Positions 1 to 8,154 of a stretch of DNA of 64,000 nucleotides are shown one piece after another. Each line of letters begins with the position of its first letter. The first letter of the stretch is position 1. The DNA lies in NCBI GenBank assembly GCA_963621245.1, contig CAVFCW010000007.1, positions 1-64,000 of the forward strand. The letters are read 5' to 3'. The translations under genes were made by a program, and so were the position numbers. Below the pieces are notes generated by a model that saw only the letters and a program-made list of their open reading frames with translations, did not search any database and was not told the origin of the DNA. This DNA comes from SIG603 sp963621245. Lineage in GTDB: Bacteria; Bacillota; Clostridia; Oscillospirales; Acutalibacteraceae.

Positions 1-300
1 GTGTAAATAATCCGTCAATGAAAATGCCCGGCTTCGCCGTATTTTCATTGACTTGTTTTTTATTTGTTTTGTTGGATTATTTAATTTTGTTTTCTTTATT
101 TTCCTTTGTGTAATTAATTCGGCTTTCGCAGTAGGTTACGGTCGCTTCGCTCCCTAAAGGCACTGCGTGCCTTTGGTTGACTGCTTTAGCCTTTCTCTTT
201 TTTATTCGGCAATTCGTGCCTTACGTGGGCGCTGCCCACACCCGTTCGCTTTTTGTAAAAAGCGAAACCAAAAACTTTTATTATTGCTTTGTGTTCTGCA
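1..300 (+). repeat. Structured repeat unit, left copy 1
   Basis: This gene-free stretch downstream of the CobW gene holds four hairpin-forming elements in AT-rich linkers. They are a 39-bp palindrome with 12-bp arms GTCAATGAAAAT/ATTTTCATTGAC (14-52), a 55-bp cruciform-like element (129-183), GTGGGC/GCCCAC (225-239) and TTCGCTTTTT/AAAAAGCGAA (245-266). The same elements recur in the same order at 1318-1876 and, inverted, at 4210-4935. A reading frame runs through it on the plus strand but only translates repeat sequence. Confidence 0.85.
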
Positions 301-311
301 TTTTTCTTTGT

Positions 312-1262
312 TTAATATTTCGGATTGTACTTCTTGAAAATCTCTTCGATTTTCTCCCTGTTTATCTTCTCTCCGATTATTATCACAACGCTTTGCCCGT
401 TATCCCTCTCTTCCGTTCTTATCTCCCTTCTCGTTGCGTTCATTTCGTACCATTTATCACCGCTCTTTAAAAAACCTTTTATTCTGAATACCTTTCCGCA
501 TTCCTCGTCCGAAAGTACTCTTCTCGCCTCGTCTTCAAGCTCTTTCGGCTCTATCTCCATATTCATCAGGTACACGCTGTCAAAGCTGTTCTCTCTGCTC
601 ACCTGCTGTTTTACGTGATCTTCAAGTCGGTATCCGCTTTTTTCCAGTCTCTCAAAGTCCTCTTTATCGAGCTCTTCCCAATTCTTTAATTCGCACTCGT
701 TTTTATCGAATCTTCTTTTGCACTTAAATTCTTCGAGTGCCCCGTTCATTATCTTCACGGTATTTTCTATATCTTCATCGCTTGCGTTTTGCGTTGACGA
801 AAATACGACTTTCCCCGCACATGCCAACTGGGACGCCATCATATACCTTGACTGCTCCGAGAGTTCTCCCTCCGTTTTTGCGTCAACTACCGCAAAAACG
901 TTTCCTATCTCGTACCATCTTTCCAAGGTTTCGTCCCTTATCACGTCAAAAAATTCATCGACGTCGTATATTCCCGACGGCTCAACTATCACTCTGTCGT
1001 ATCCCGTCATATACATTTGTATCAGCTTTGTTTTGAATCTTCTCACGTGGCAATCGTAGTCGCATCCTCCTGCCACCATTTCCAATTCGCATTTTTCGCC
1101 TTCGAGCTCCGACAGCAGCATCATATCGACATTTACCGCGCCGAAGTCGTTCTCTAATATTCCTACCTTCTCGCCCTTTTCAATCAGGTATTTTGCGTAT
1201 TTCTTTATGAATGTTGTTTTTCCCGACCCCAAAAAGCCGGTTACCAAATCTGCTTTTATCAT
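312..1262 (-). CDS. CobW/COG0523-family GTPase, putative metallochaperone
   Basis: A 316-residue P-loop GTPase of the CobW/YjiA (COG0523) group, whose members insert or deliver metal ions (cobalt, zinc, iron) using GTP hydrolysis in the cytoplasm. Walker A is GFLGSGKTT at residues 9-17, a family-style VEPSG segment follows the P-loop domain, and a C-terminal domain completes the fold. The metal-binding loop, usually CxCC, reads GGCDYDC here (Cys67 and Cys71), so the metal site is altered. No histidine-rich tail is present. The gene stands alone, with repeats on both sides; the ATG has no clear Shine-Dalgarno sequence, and its upstream 60 bp match a segment of the right-hand repeat array. The metal cannot be told from sequence. 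Confidence 0.85.
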   Translation of the reverse strand: MIKADLVTGFLGSGKTTFIKKYAKYLIEKGEKVGILENDFGAVNVDMMLLSELEGEKCELEMVAGGCDYDCHVRRFKTKLIQMYMTGYDRVIVEPSGIYDVDEFFDVIRDETLERWYEIGNVFAVVDAKTEGELSEQSRYMMASQLACAGKVVFSSTQNASDEDIENTVKIMNGALEEFKCKRRFDKNECELKNWEELDKEDFERLEKSGYRLEDHVKQQVSRENSFDSVYLMNMEIEPKELEDEARRVLSDEECGKVFRIKGFLKSGDKWYEMNATRREIRTEERDNGQSVVIIIGEKINREKIEEIFKKYNPKY

Positions 1263-1904
1263 TTTGTTGTTTTTGCTGGATTAGTTGTTTTTCTGTTTTT
1301 TATTTTTCTTGGTCAAAAAATCCGTCAATGAAAATGCCCGGCTTCGCCGTATTTTCATTGACTTCTTTTGCATTTGTTTTGTTTGATTATGTAATTTTCT
1401 GTTCGTTATTGTTTTTTGTGTGATTAAGTCGGCTTTCACAGTCAACAACGGTCGCTTTGCTCCCTAAAAGCACTTCGTGCTTTTGGTTGACCGTTTCAGC
1501 CTACATTTTTAATTTTATGTTCTTTATTTCTCTTGGTGTAAATAATCCGTCAATGAAAATGCCCGGCTTCGCCGTATTTTCATTGACTTCTTTTTGCATT
1601 TGTTTTGTTTGATTATATAATTTTCTGTTCGTTATTGTTTTTTGTGTGATCAAGTCGGCTTCAACGATTAACTACGGTCGCTTCGCTCCCTAAAGGCACT
1701 GCGTGCCTTTGGTTAACCGTTTCAGCCTACCTCTTTTTTATTCGGCATTTCGTGCCTCTTTGTTTCACACCGTCCACATTAATAATTGTTCTTTATTAAG
1801 TATTAATTGTTCGTGGGCTCCGCCCACACCCGTTCGCTTTTTGTAAAAAGCGAAGCCAAAAACTTTTATTTTACTTTTCGTTCTGTTTTTTCTTTGCTTT
1901 TATC
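1263..1904 (+). repeat. Structured repeat array between the CobW gene and birA
   Basis: A 642-bp gene-free stretch. It holds two palindromes (1324-1362 and 1550-1588, offset 226 bp), two cruciform-like elements (1439-1493 and 1664-1720), GTGGGC/GCCCAC (1813-1827) and TTCGCTTTTT/AAAAAGCGAA (1833-1854). Orientation matches copy 1-300. The part next to the CobW gene (1263-1323) is the segment also found between hairpins of the right-hand array. The last hairpins lie just after the birA stop codon and might help end transcription. Confidence 0.85.
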
Positions 1905-2900
1905 TCAATAAAAGTCTCTCTCAATAAACGTTTTCTTGATGTTAACCTCGCCCGTCGAGAAGTACTTCATCTCTCCGCTAGGCATTCTTACTATCAATCT
2001 GCACTCGTCGTCTATTCCCTTTACTATTCCGCTCTTCTCCTCGCCTCCTTCGGTGAACTCTATCTCTCTTCCCGTCAGCAAGCTTCTCTTTCTGTATTCC
2101 TCAATATGATCCGAATTTGGCATCTTATTGTAGTACTCAAAGAAGTTATCCAGCACTCTTGCCACTATCTGGCATCTTATATCGTCGCCGCAATCTTTCT
2201 CATATATTGCTCCCGCAATATCTTTTATCTCGTCCGGGAATCCTCCCTCGGGATACTTAACGTTTATTCCAATTCCTGTCACGGCGTAGTCAAGCTTGCC
2301 GTACTCAAAGTTTACGCTTGCCTCCGTGAGTATTCCGACTATCTTTCTCTCCTTAAGGTAGATATCGTTTACCCACTTTATTTTTGTTCTGTATCCCGTG
2401 ACCTCTTCTATTGCTTTTGAGACTGCCACTGCGGCTATTGTCGTTATTGAAAGCGACTGCTCAGCCGAAAACTTTGGTCTTAGCAAGATGCTCATATATA
2501 TTCCCGTTTTTTTCGGTGATGTGAAATGCCTTCCAAGGCGTCCTTTTCCCGAAGTCTGCTCCTCGCTAACCGCTACAACGCCCTCTTCTGCGCCGTCTGC
2601 GGCAATTCTTTTAAGGTAATCGTTCGTAGAATCGAGGGTTGAAAAAACTCTGATGTCAAACTGTTCCTTATCTTTAAGGTATCTTCTGATTCCGTACTCG
2701 GAGAGATTATTGTTGTCGGACAAAAATACATATCCTCTGTTTGTCGTTCCCGAAATCTTATAGCCCTCTTCTCTCAGAGATGTAATCGCTTTCCAAACGG
2801 AGTTTCTCGATACGCCGAGTGAGCTTGCTATTTTTGCGCCGGAAAATGTTTCTCCCTTATGTTCCATCATATATTTTAAAACTACATCTTTAACGGTCAT
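1905..2900 (-). CDS. birA: BirA bifunctional biotin ligase / biotin repressor
   Basis: A 331-residue biotin-[acetyl-CoA-carboxylase] ligase that makes biotinyl-5-prime-AMP and transfers biotin to a carrier-protein lysine. An N-terminal winged helix-turn-helix (about residues 1-60, with SLGVSRNSVWKAI) marks the repressor-capable class II form. The ligase core has the biotinyl-AMP loop SGKGRLGR (117-124) and a KWVND...KIVGIL segment, and a short SH3-like C-terminal domain ends the protein. The ATG has AAAGGAG upstream and overlaps the stop of the preceding DUF1461 gene by 11 bp, so it is the last gene of a three-gene operon. No biotin synthesis or transport genes lie nearby. Confidence 0.95.
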   Translation of the reverse strand: MTVKDVVLKYMMEHKGETFSGAKIASSLGVSRNSVWKAITSLREEGYKISGTTNRGYVFLSDNNNLSEYGIRRYLKDKEQFDIRVFSTLDSTNDYLKRIAADGAEEGVVAVSEEQTSGKGRLGRHFTSPKKTGIYMSILLRPKFSAEQSLSITTIAAVAVSKAIEEVTGYRTKIKWVNDIYLKERKIVGILTEASVNFEYGKLDYAVTGIGINVKYPEGGFPDEIKDIAGAIYEKDCGDDIRCQIVARVLDNFFEYYNKMPNSDHIEEYRKRSLLTGREIEFTEGGEEKSGIVKGIDDECRLIVRMPSGEMKYFSTGEVNIKKTFIERDFY

Positions 2901-3558
2901 TTTTTCTGCTCCTTTTGTTTAGTATAAAATATGTTGCGACTGAAGCCGCACTTAAAATTATAGCCGTCGCAATAATCATAATTGCCGAGTGCATAAAAAA
3001 TTCATCGGGCAACATGGTTATCACGGGGTCTTTGTCGGGGTAAAAAATCCAATAGTCGTTGGTGAACATCAGCTTATGAAAAGTGATGAACGCTTTTTCC
3101 CAGTTTGCCGCAACGAATGCGCCTACCGCTATCGGCACGGTAACCGAGATAATTCCGCCGTAAAGGAGAAATTTTGTCTCTCCGCGTTTTAATTTGGAAT
3201 AAGCAGTGAAAATAAACATCAACGTGAAAATAATGGCGGCATATTCAATTTTCACGAATATTTTTTTCACATCCTCAAAGTGAATTCTTCCCTCATCGCT
3301 CATTTTGAGGCCGTCGAACTCAAGGGTTTTCGCACCCCAGAAGTTATTGTAATCAATCAGAATATCGTAATTCTTTTTGATTGTTTCTTCATCAAGTCCC
3401 GATTGCGATACAATGTCGAGAGCTTTGATGTCGTGGTAAAAAAGCGGCTTAAAATTAAGCGTGAGAGTAACTGAAAGAGAAATGGCGGCAATCATAAAAA
3501 TGAAGCCGAGCAAAACATCGGAATAGATAAGTCTGAATTTAGGCTTTATCGGAATCAT
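2890..3558 (-). CDS. DUF1461 (TIGR01906-type) integral membrane protein
   Basis: A 222-residue membrane protein of unknown function. It has a hydrophobic segment near residues 13-35, an outside loop, then three further hydrophobic segments. The stretch TNDYWIFYPDKDPVI followed by DEFFM is the hallmark of the DUF1461/TIGR01906 family of Gram-positive membrane proteins. The ATG at 3558 is preferred over a GTG two codons earlier, because the GTG lies inside the GGAGG ribosome binding site. It overlaps the Nudix gene upstream by 20 bp and birA downstream by 11 bp, so translation of the three is probably coupled. Confidence 0.8.
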   Translation of the reverse strand: MIPIKPKFRLIYSDVLLGFIFMIAAISLSVTLTLNFKPLFYHDIKALDIVSQSGLDEETIKKNYDILIDYNNFWGAKTLEFDGLKMSDEGRIHFEDVKKIFVKIEYAAIIFTLMFIFTAYSKLKRGETKFLLYGGIISVTVPIAVGAFVAANWEKAFITFHKLMFTNDYWIFYPDKDPVITMLPDEFFMHSAIMIIATAIILSAASVATYFILNKRSRKNDR

Positions 3559-4105
3559 CGGCACCTCCGAAATATTTCTCCATCATGCAAATCTCCTCGT
3601 CACGAATACAGTTGGGAATAAGATTATTTCTGACAGAACTGACAAGCTCTGAAAACTCAAACCACCTGACGGAATCGACCTCGCTTTTTTGCAAAGAGAA
3701 AACAGTATCAAAGGGAATTTTGGCAAGATAAACATTGCTTATCTGGTTATCGTGAAAAGGCTTGCCATGAAAATCCTTGATATACTCGAATTTTCGCTGA
3801 CCGATGAGAACCAAATCATTTTCGCAAATGGTAACGCCCAGTTCCTCACGGCACTCACGAAGGGCAGATTCGACAAAACCGCAGCCGGCAGGGATGTGAC
3901 CCGCCGAAGAAATATCGAAACAGCCGGGGTACGAATCCTTGTTATCCGAACGCTTTTGAGAGAGAACGAAGATTTTGCCGTCTTTTTCAGCCCACAACCA
4001 AAGGTGTGAGGTTCGGTGTCTAATACCGTTTTCGTGAGCGATAGAACGGGAGACGGTTTGTCCTGTAGGAAAGCCGTTTTCGTCGACAATATCTAAAATT
4101 TCCAA
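3539..4105 (-). CDS. Nudix hydrolase, isopentenyl-diphosphate-isomerase-like subgroup
   Basis: A 188-residue protein of the YfcD/IDI-like Nudix branch, whose members hydrolyse or isomerise diphosphate-linked substrates with a divalent metal. The Nudix box lies at residues 69-91: G69, R83-E84, E87-E88 and G90 are all in register, so the metal-binding REXXEE core is intact. The first box glutamate (GX5E) is Cys75 instead. The start is a TTG with GAGGTG upstream, as no in-frame ATG fits the N-terminus. It is the first gene of the operon and follows a good promoter. The substrate is unknown. Confidence 0.85.
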   Translation of the reverse strand: MEILDIVDENGFPTGQTVSRSIAHENGIRHRTSHLWLWAEKDGKIFVLSQKRSDNKDSYPGCFDISSAGHIPAGCGFVESALRECREELGVTICENDLVLIGQRKFEYIKDFHGKPFHDNQISNVYLAKIPFDTVFSLQKSEVDSVRWFEFSELVSSVRNNLIPNCIRDEEICMMEKYFGGADDSDKA

Positions 4106-4137
4106 AAAATATCACCTCGGGGAGTATCAATACATAG

Positions 4138-4166
4138 ATTATAGCAAGATAAGATAAAATTTACAA
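4138..4166 (-). promoter_or_regulatory. Sigma-A promoter of the Nudix-DUF1461-birA operon
   Basis: On the minus strand a -35 TTGTAA (4161-4166) and a consensus -10 TATAAT (4138-4143) are separated by 17 nt, about 30 bp before the TTG start of the Nudix gene. Confidence 0.7.
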
Positions 4167-4209
4167 TGAATAAAGTCACAAATATGAATACAAAAAAGAT
4201 AAATACAGA

Positions 4210-4935
4210 CGCAAAGCAATAATAAAAGTTTTTGGTTTCGCTTTTTACAAAAAGCGAACGGGTGTGGGCGGAGCCCACGAATAATTAATAATGAATAAAT
4301 AATAATTAATAATGTGGGCTGTGTGAAAGAAACGAGGCACGAAGTGCCGATAAAAAAGAGAAAGGCTTAAACAGTCAACCAAAAGCACGCAGTGCTTTTA
4401 GGGAGCAAAGCGACCGTAGTTGACTGCGAGGGCCGTCTTATTCACGCAAAGCAAAATCAAGAAAATATAATTTAATAATCCAACAAGACAAAAAAGAGAA
4501 AGTCAATGAAAATACAGCGAAGCTGGGCATTTTCATTGACGGGTTGTTTATACCAAGAAAAATAAAAAACAAAAAAAACAACTAATCCAGCAAAACACAA
4601 AAGGTAGGTTTGAGCAGTCAACCAAAAGCACGCAGTGCTTTTAGGGAGCAAAGCGACCGTAGTTGACTGCGAGGGCCGTCTTATTCACGCAAAGCAAAAT
4701 CAAGAAAATATAATTTAATAATCCAACAAGACAAAAAAGAGAAAGTCAATGAAAATACAGCGAAGCTGGGCATTTTCATTGACGGGTTGTTTATACCAAG
4801 AAAAATAAAAAACAAAAAAAACAACTAATCCAGCAAAACACAAAAGGTAGGTTTGAGCAGTCAACCAAAAGTACGAAGTACTTTTAGGGAGCGGAGCGAC
4901 CGTAGTTGACTGCGAGGGCCGTCTTATTCACGCAA
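4210..4935 (-). repeat. Structured repeat array, inverted copy
   Basis: This holds the same hairpin elements as the left arrays, but in opposite orientation: TTCGCTTTTT/AAAAAGCGAA (4237-4258), GTGGGC/GCCCAC (4264-4278), cruciform-like elements (4372-4426, 4615-4669, 4858-4912) and palindromes (4502-4540, 4745-4783). With the left array at 1721-1876 it forms long inverted repeats around the Nudix-birA operon. The rest of the gene-free gap up to 5071 is AT-rich, with no further feature seen. Confidence 0.85.
4372..4857. repeat. Perfect tandem duplication, 243-bp period
   Basis: Bases 4372-4614 and 4615-4857 appear identical over the full 243 bp. A third, diverged partial copy begins at 4858 and runs to about 4935. 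Each unit has one cruciform-like element, one palindrome and the linker that also lies directly upstream of the CobW gene. Identity this high implies a recent event or active homogenisation. Confidence 0.9.
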
Positions 4936-5071
4936 AGTAAAATACAGAACATAAAAAGATAGTTTTACTTTTTTATTTTGCATAGTAAAAATTAAAACGA
5001 ATAAGGCAGTTCCAACTTCATTATTAACTATTAATTATTCATTATTAATTATAGAGAACGGAAAACAAAAA

Positions 5072-5098
5072 CGAAAAAGGGGACGCCGAAGCGTCCCC
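5072..5098 (-). terminator. Intrinsic terminator of gap
   Basis: A perfect 8-bp stem GGGGACGC/GCGTCCCC closed by a TTCG loop, followed on the minus strand by a T run, 26 bp after the gap stop codon. Confidence 0.93.
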
Positions 5099-5124
5099 AA
5101 AATATACGATTGGAGTAAAACCAA

Positions 5125-6159
5125 TTAGATCTCTGCGAAGTACTTGATTGTACGAACCATCTGAGATGTGTAGGAGTTCTCGTTATCATACCAAGAAACA
5201 ACCTGAACCTCATAGAGGTCGTCAGCAATCTTAGCAACCATTGTCTGAGTTGCATCGAAGAGAGAACCGAACTTCATGCCGATAACATCAGAAGAAACGA
5301 TCGGATCCTCGTTGTAACCGAAGGACTCGGAAGCAGCAGCCTTCATAGCAGCGTTGATGCCTTCCTTAGTTACGTCTGCGCCCTTAACAACAGCTGTGAG
5401 GATTGTTGTGGAACCTGTCGGAACAGGAACTCTCTGTGCAGAACCGATGAGCTTGCCGTTGAGCTCAGGAATAACAAGGCCGATAGCCTTAGCAGCACCT
5501 GTTGAGTTAGGAACGATGTTAGCAGCACCAGCACGTGCTCTTCTGAAGTCGCCCTTTCTGTGAGGACCGTCAAGGATCATCTGATCGCCTGTGTAAGCGT
5601 GGATTGTGCTCATGATACCGCTCTGGATAGGAGCATAATCGTTAAGAGCCTTAGCCATAGGAGCGAGGCAGTTTGTTGTGCAGGAAGCAGCGGAGATGAT
5701 TGTGTCCTCAGCTGTGAGTGTCTTCTCGTTTACGCTGTAAACAACTGTGGGAAGATCGTTTCCTGCAGGAGCAGAAATAACAACCTTCTTAGCGCCTGCG
5801 TTGATGTGAGCCTGAGCCTTAGCCTTGGAAGTATAGAAACCTGTGCACTCGAGAACTACGTCTACACCGAGCTCACCCCAAGGAAGATTGTTAGCATCAG
5901 CCTCTTTATAAATTGTAAGAGTCTTTCCGTCAACAGTGATTGTGTTAGCCTCGTCGTCAGCCTCTACAGTGTGGAGACCCTCGCCGATCTTTCCGCAGTA
6001 GCCGCCCTGAGCGGTATCGTACTTGAGAAGGTTAGCGAGCATTGACGGCTTTGTAAGGTCGTTGATAGCGATAACATCATAACCCTCTGCGCCGAACATC
6101 TGACGGAATGCGAGACGGCCGATACGACCAAATCCGTTGATAGCAACTTTAACTGACAT
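5125..6159 (-). CDS. gap: Glyceraldehyde-3-phosphate dehydrogenase, type I
   Basis: A 344-residue NAD-dependent glycolytic enzyme that converts glyceraldehyde-3-phosphate, NAD and phosphate to 1,3-bisphosphoglycerate in the cytoplasm. The N-terminal Rossmann motif is INGFGRIGR (8-15), the catalytic cysteine is Cys160 in SCTTNCLAP, and the length is typical of class I enzymes. The ATG has GGAGG eight bases upstream. It is transcribed alone, from a good promoter to a strong terminator, and not with the pgk-tpi-pgm cluster common in Firmicutes. Codons are strongly biased as expected of a highly expressed gene. Confidence 0.98.
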   Translation of the reverse strand: MSVKVAINGFGRIGRLAFRQMFGAEGYDVIAINDLTKPSMLANLLKYDTAQGGYCGKIGEGLHTVEADDEANTITVDGKTLTIYKEADANNLPWGELGVDVVLECTGFYTSKAKAQAHINAGAKKVVISAPAGNDLPTVVYSVNEKTLTAEDTIISAASCTTNCLAPMAKALNDYAPIQSGIMSTIHAYTGDQMILDGPHRKGDFRRARAGAANIVPNSTGAAKAIGLVIPELNGKLIGSAQRVPVPTGSTTILTAVVKGADVTKEGINAAMKAAASESFGYNEDPIVSSDVIGMKFGSLFDATQTMVAKIADDLYEVQVVSWYDNENSYTSQMVRTIKYFAEI

Positions 6160-6219
6160 TGTAAAACCTCCAAAAAAGAATTATTGATTTTGATATATTC
6201 AGTTATATCCGATGGTTTT

Positions 6220-6248
6220 ATTTTATTACATTATTGGATACATTTCAA
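6220..6248 (-). promoter_or_regulatory. Sigma-A promoter of gap
   Basis: TTGAAA (6243-6248), a 17-nt spacer and TAAAAT (6220-6225) on the minus strand, 61 bp before the ATG. The 320-bp gap between gap and the next gene holds only this promoter and the neighbouring terminator. Confidence 0.75.
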
Positions 6249-6391
6249 GCCTTTTGTTAAAATTTTGGTTAAATGGAATGTTTTCGCCACAATAGCCGTA
6301 ATTATTTATGAATTCAAGATTATTTTTGTTTAGTTTTGTAGGATATATACAATTAAGCGGCTTTTAATGCCTTTAACAATGACACAATAAC

Positions 6392-6422
6392 AAAAAAACA
6401 CCGAGTTAAACAACCGGTGTTT
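6392..6422 (-). terminator. Intrinsic terminator of the pyr operon
   Basis: An 8-bp stem AAACACCG/CGGTGTTT with an 11-nt loop and a run of T residues on the minus strand, 57 bp after the stop of the last gene of the operon. Confidence 0.85.
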
Positions 6423-6479
6423 CTATCAGAAGTAAAGCCTATCTTTCAACAAGTTCTCTTGATTTGTTGAAAACAGAGC

Positions 6480-7307
6480 TCACTTTTCAAGTCTTGCAAA
6501 CGCACTTATCTCAAAAAGGCCGACCGAGAGATAAACGAGGCTCACGCTTATCGGCATACTTTTGAGACGGGCAAATCCCGTGAAGAAGAAGAAAAGCTCC
6601 GAAAAAGCATAGCCGAGCGCAAGAGCCAGAGCGCAAAATGCGGCGGCATAAATCAGCTTTGCACGCTTGCCTGTATCCTCAAAAACAAAAGCCCTGACAA
6701 AGCAGAGAACGGACGAGAGACAAGTGACAGCGCCGAGCAAAATGTAATAGTTTTCGCTTTTCACTATGTAAGTGGTGTCGTTTGCGAAAAGATAGAGGAG
6801 AAAAATAAGTCCCCACAAAGTCGGTATCAAGCCGAAAAACGGCTTCTTTTTAAGAATCTCGCCCGAAGAAAAAGCGTCGTAAGCCGAGAAAATCAAAAAT
6901 ACCGCCTCAAGTACCGAAAAAACAGCAAGCGGAAACAGAAAACTGCCTTCCGTACCGCCGTAAGAATAAATTGCACCCGTTTTGTAGCCCATCCATAACG
7001 AGAAAATTCCGACGGATGAGAACAGCATGACAAGCGCCGAAACGCCGCTCATCACGGCAGAGAACATATTTTTTTTTGTGTTAATTTTAAATTCTCCCTT
7101 GTCCTTAAGCGTAAGCAAGACTATCCCCGCCGTCAAAGCCGCAATAACAACAAGTGCGATTATCGTGAAAATATAGCTTCCCTTTAGAATTCCTGTGGAG
7201 GAATTATAATATAATTTATATTCGGCAATTCTCATCACCGCCACAAAAACGGCGGCAACAATGCCCGTAGGCAAAAGCACCTTCGGACTTAAAATTTTAT
7301 TCTGCAT
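6480..7307 (-). CDS. Unknown membrane protein, about eight transmembrane segments
   Basis: I do not recognise this 275-residue protein. Nearly all of it is hydrophobic: about eight likely transmembrane segments can be seen, at roughly residues 12-30, 43-66, 82-106, 125-145, 155-172, 183-208, 217-240 and 250-270. The short loops carry no catalytic-looking motif. Its ATG overlaps the stop codon of the HAD phosphatase gene by 11 bp, and a terminator follows, so it is the last gene of the long operon. It may be a lineage-specific membrane protein co-expressed with housekeeping genes. The position alone gives no function. Confidence 0.7.
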   Translation of the reverse strand: MQNKILSPKVLLPTGIVAAVFVAVMRIAEYKLYYNSSTGILKGSYIFTIIALVVIAALTAGIVLLTLKDKGEFKINTKKNMFSAVMSGVSALVMLFSSVGIFSLWMGYKTGAIYSYGGTEGSFLFPLAVFSVLEAVFLIFSAYDAFSSGEILKKKPFFGLIPTLWGLIFLLYLFANDTTYIVKSENYYILLGAVTCLSSVLCFVRAFVFEDTGKRAKLIYAAAFCALALALGYAFSELFFFFTGFARLKSMPISVSLVYLSVGLFEISAFARLEK

Positions 7308-8154
7308 CTATTTTAACCTCTAAATCGCGGATTATTTTCGCAACGGCGTTTTCGTCATTGCTTACGGTTATGTTTTTCGCCTTTGCTTTAACCCAGTCGG
7401 GCGCATTCTCTACAGCATAAGCCATATCGCAATATGCAAACATCGATATATCGTTTCCGTAGTCGCCTATTCCGACGGTGGTGTGCACATTCGGCAAAAG
7501 CTCTTTCATTTTGGAAATCATCTGACCCTTGCCGCTGCCCTTCGGCAAAAACTCTATTCCCGTATCCCAAGAGAGCATAACCTCGTAATCGTCACCGAAA
7601 ACTTCACTGAGTTTTTCTGCGTTCGAGAGCGATTTGTTTATGTCCGACTCGACAAAAACCATTTTCGTGAAATCCTCCTGTGCCTCTTCAATGAGACGCT
7701 TTAAGTCTTCCGTAGAAGAAACAGGCACATTCTCGCCGTAATAGTCTTTAAATTCGGCCGGCACAAGAGCGTCACTTCTTATGTACTTGATGCTCTCGCC
7801 CATCTCGCCCGCAACAATTCCGCAGATGATGTCCGGCATATTCTCGTAAATATAACAGAGAACGGGGGTTACGTCACATTTGATGTGCGAAGAGATAACC
7901 GTTTTGTCCGCTTTCAAATCATAGAGAATCGTTCCGTTGTTCGAGACAATGTAAGTGTTCGGCACGAATTTATCGGAAAATTCATCGATATAATGCGGAT
8001 ATCTTCCGCTCGCAACGGTAAAAAGACCGCCCTCAGACTGAAAATATCTGATAGCGTCCCTGTTCTCGTCCGATATTTTTCTGTTTGAATCGGTAAGCGT
8101 ACCGTCGCAGTCGGTACAAATCAAATAACCGTCAAATTTACCTAACTTAGCCAT
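7297..8154 (-). CDS. Cof-type HAD-superfamily phosphatase
   Basis: A 285-residue HAD hydrolase of the Cof/YidA branch with a type II cap, a group that dephosphorylates sugar phosphates, nucleotides or flavin mononucleotide in the cytoplasm. Motif I is DCDGT (residues 15-19, with nucleophile Asp15), and the C-terminal motif GIGDYGNDISMF supplies the metal-binding aspartates. It sits between ruvX (8-bp overlap) and the membrane protein gene (11-bp overlap). The substrate is not predictable from sequence. Confidence 0.9.
   Translation of the reverse strand: MAKLGKFDGYLICTDCDGTLTDSNRKISDENRDAIRYFQSEGGLFTVASGRYPHYIDEFSDKFVPNTYIVSNNGTILYDLKADKTVISSHIKCDVTPVLCYIYENMPDIICGIVAGEMGESIKYIRSDALVPAEFKDYYGENVPVSSTEDLKRLIEEAQEDFTKMVFVESDINKSLSNAEKLSEVFGDDYEVMLSWDTGIEFLPKGSGKGQMISKMKELLPNVHTTVGIGDYGNDISMFAYCDMAYAVENAPDWVKAKAKNITVSNDENAVAKIIRDLEVKIDAE

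Noticed and set aside
177..470. Plus-strand reading frame of 97 codons over the left repeat and the CobW gene end
   Set aside because: Its N-terminal half is translated repeat sequence. The same words (RSLFVKSETKNFYYC) appear at 4093-4278 wherever the repeat occurs, and the rest is antisense to the CobW gene.
4093..4278. Minus-strand 61-codon frame upstream of the Nudix gene
   Set aside because: It is repeat sequence again, lacks a ribosome binding site, and overlaps the promoter of the Nudix operon.
1..4935. CRISPR array
   Set aside because: Repeats are long, palindromic, of four types and in two orientations. They are not evenly spaced by unique spacers, and no cas gene is seen.
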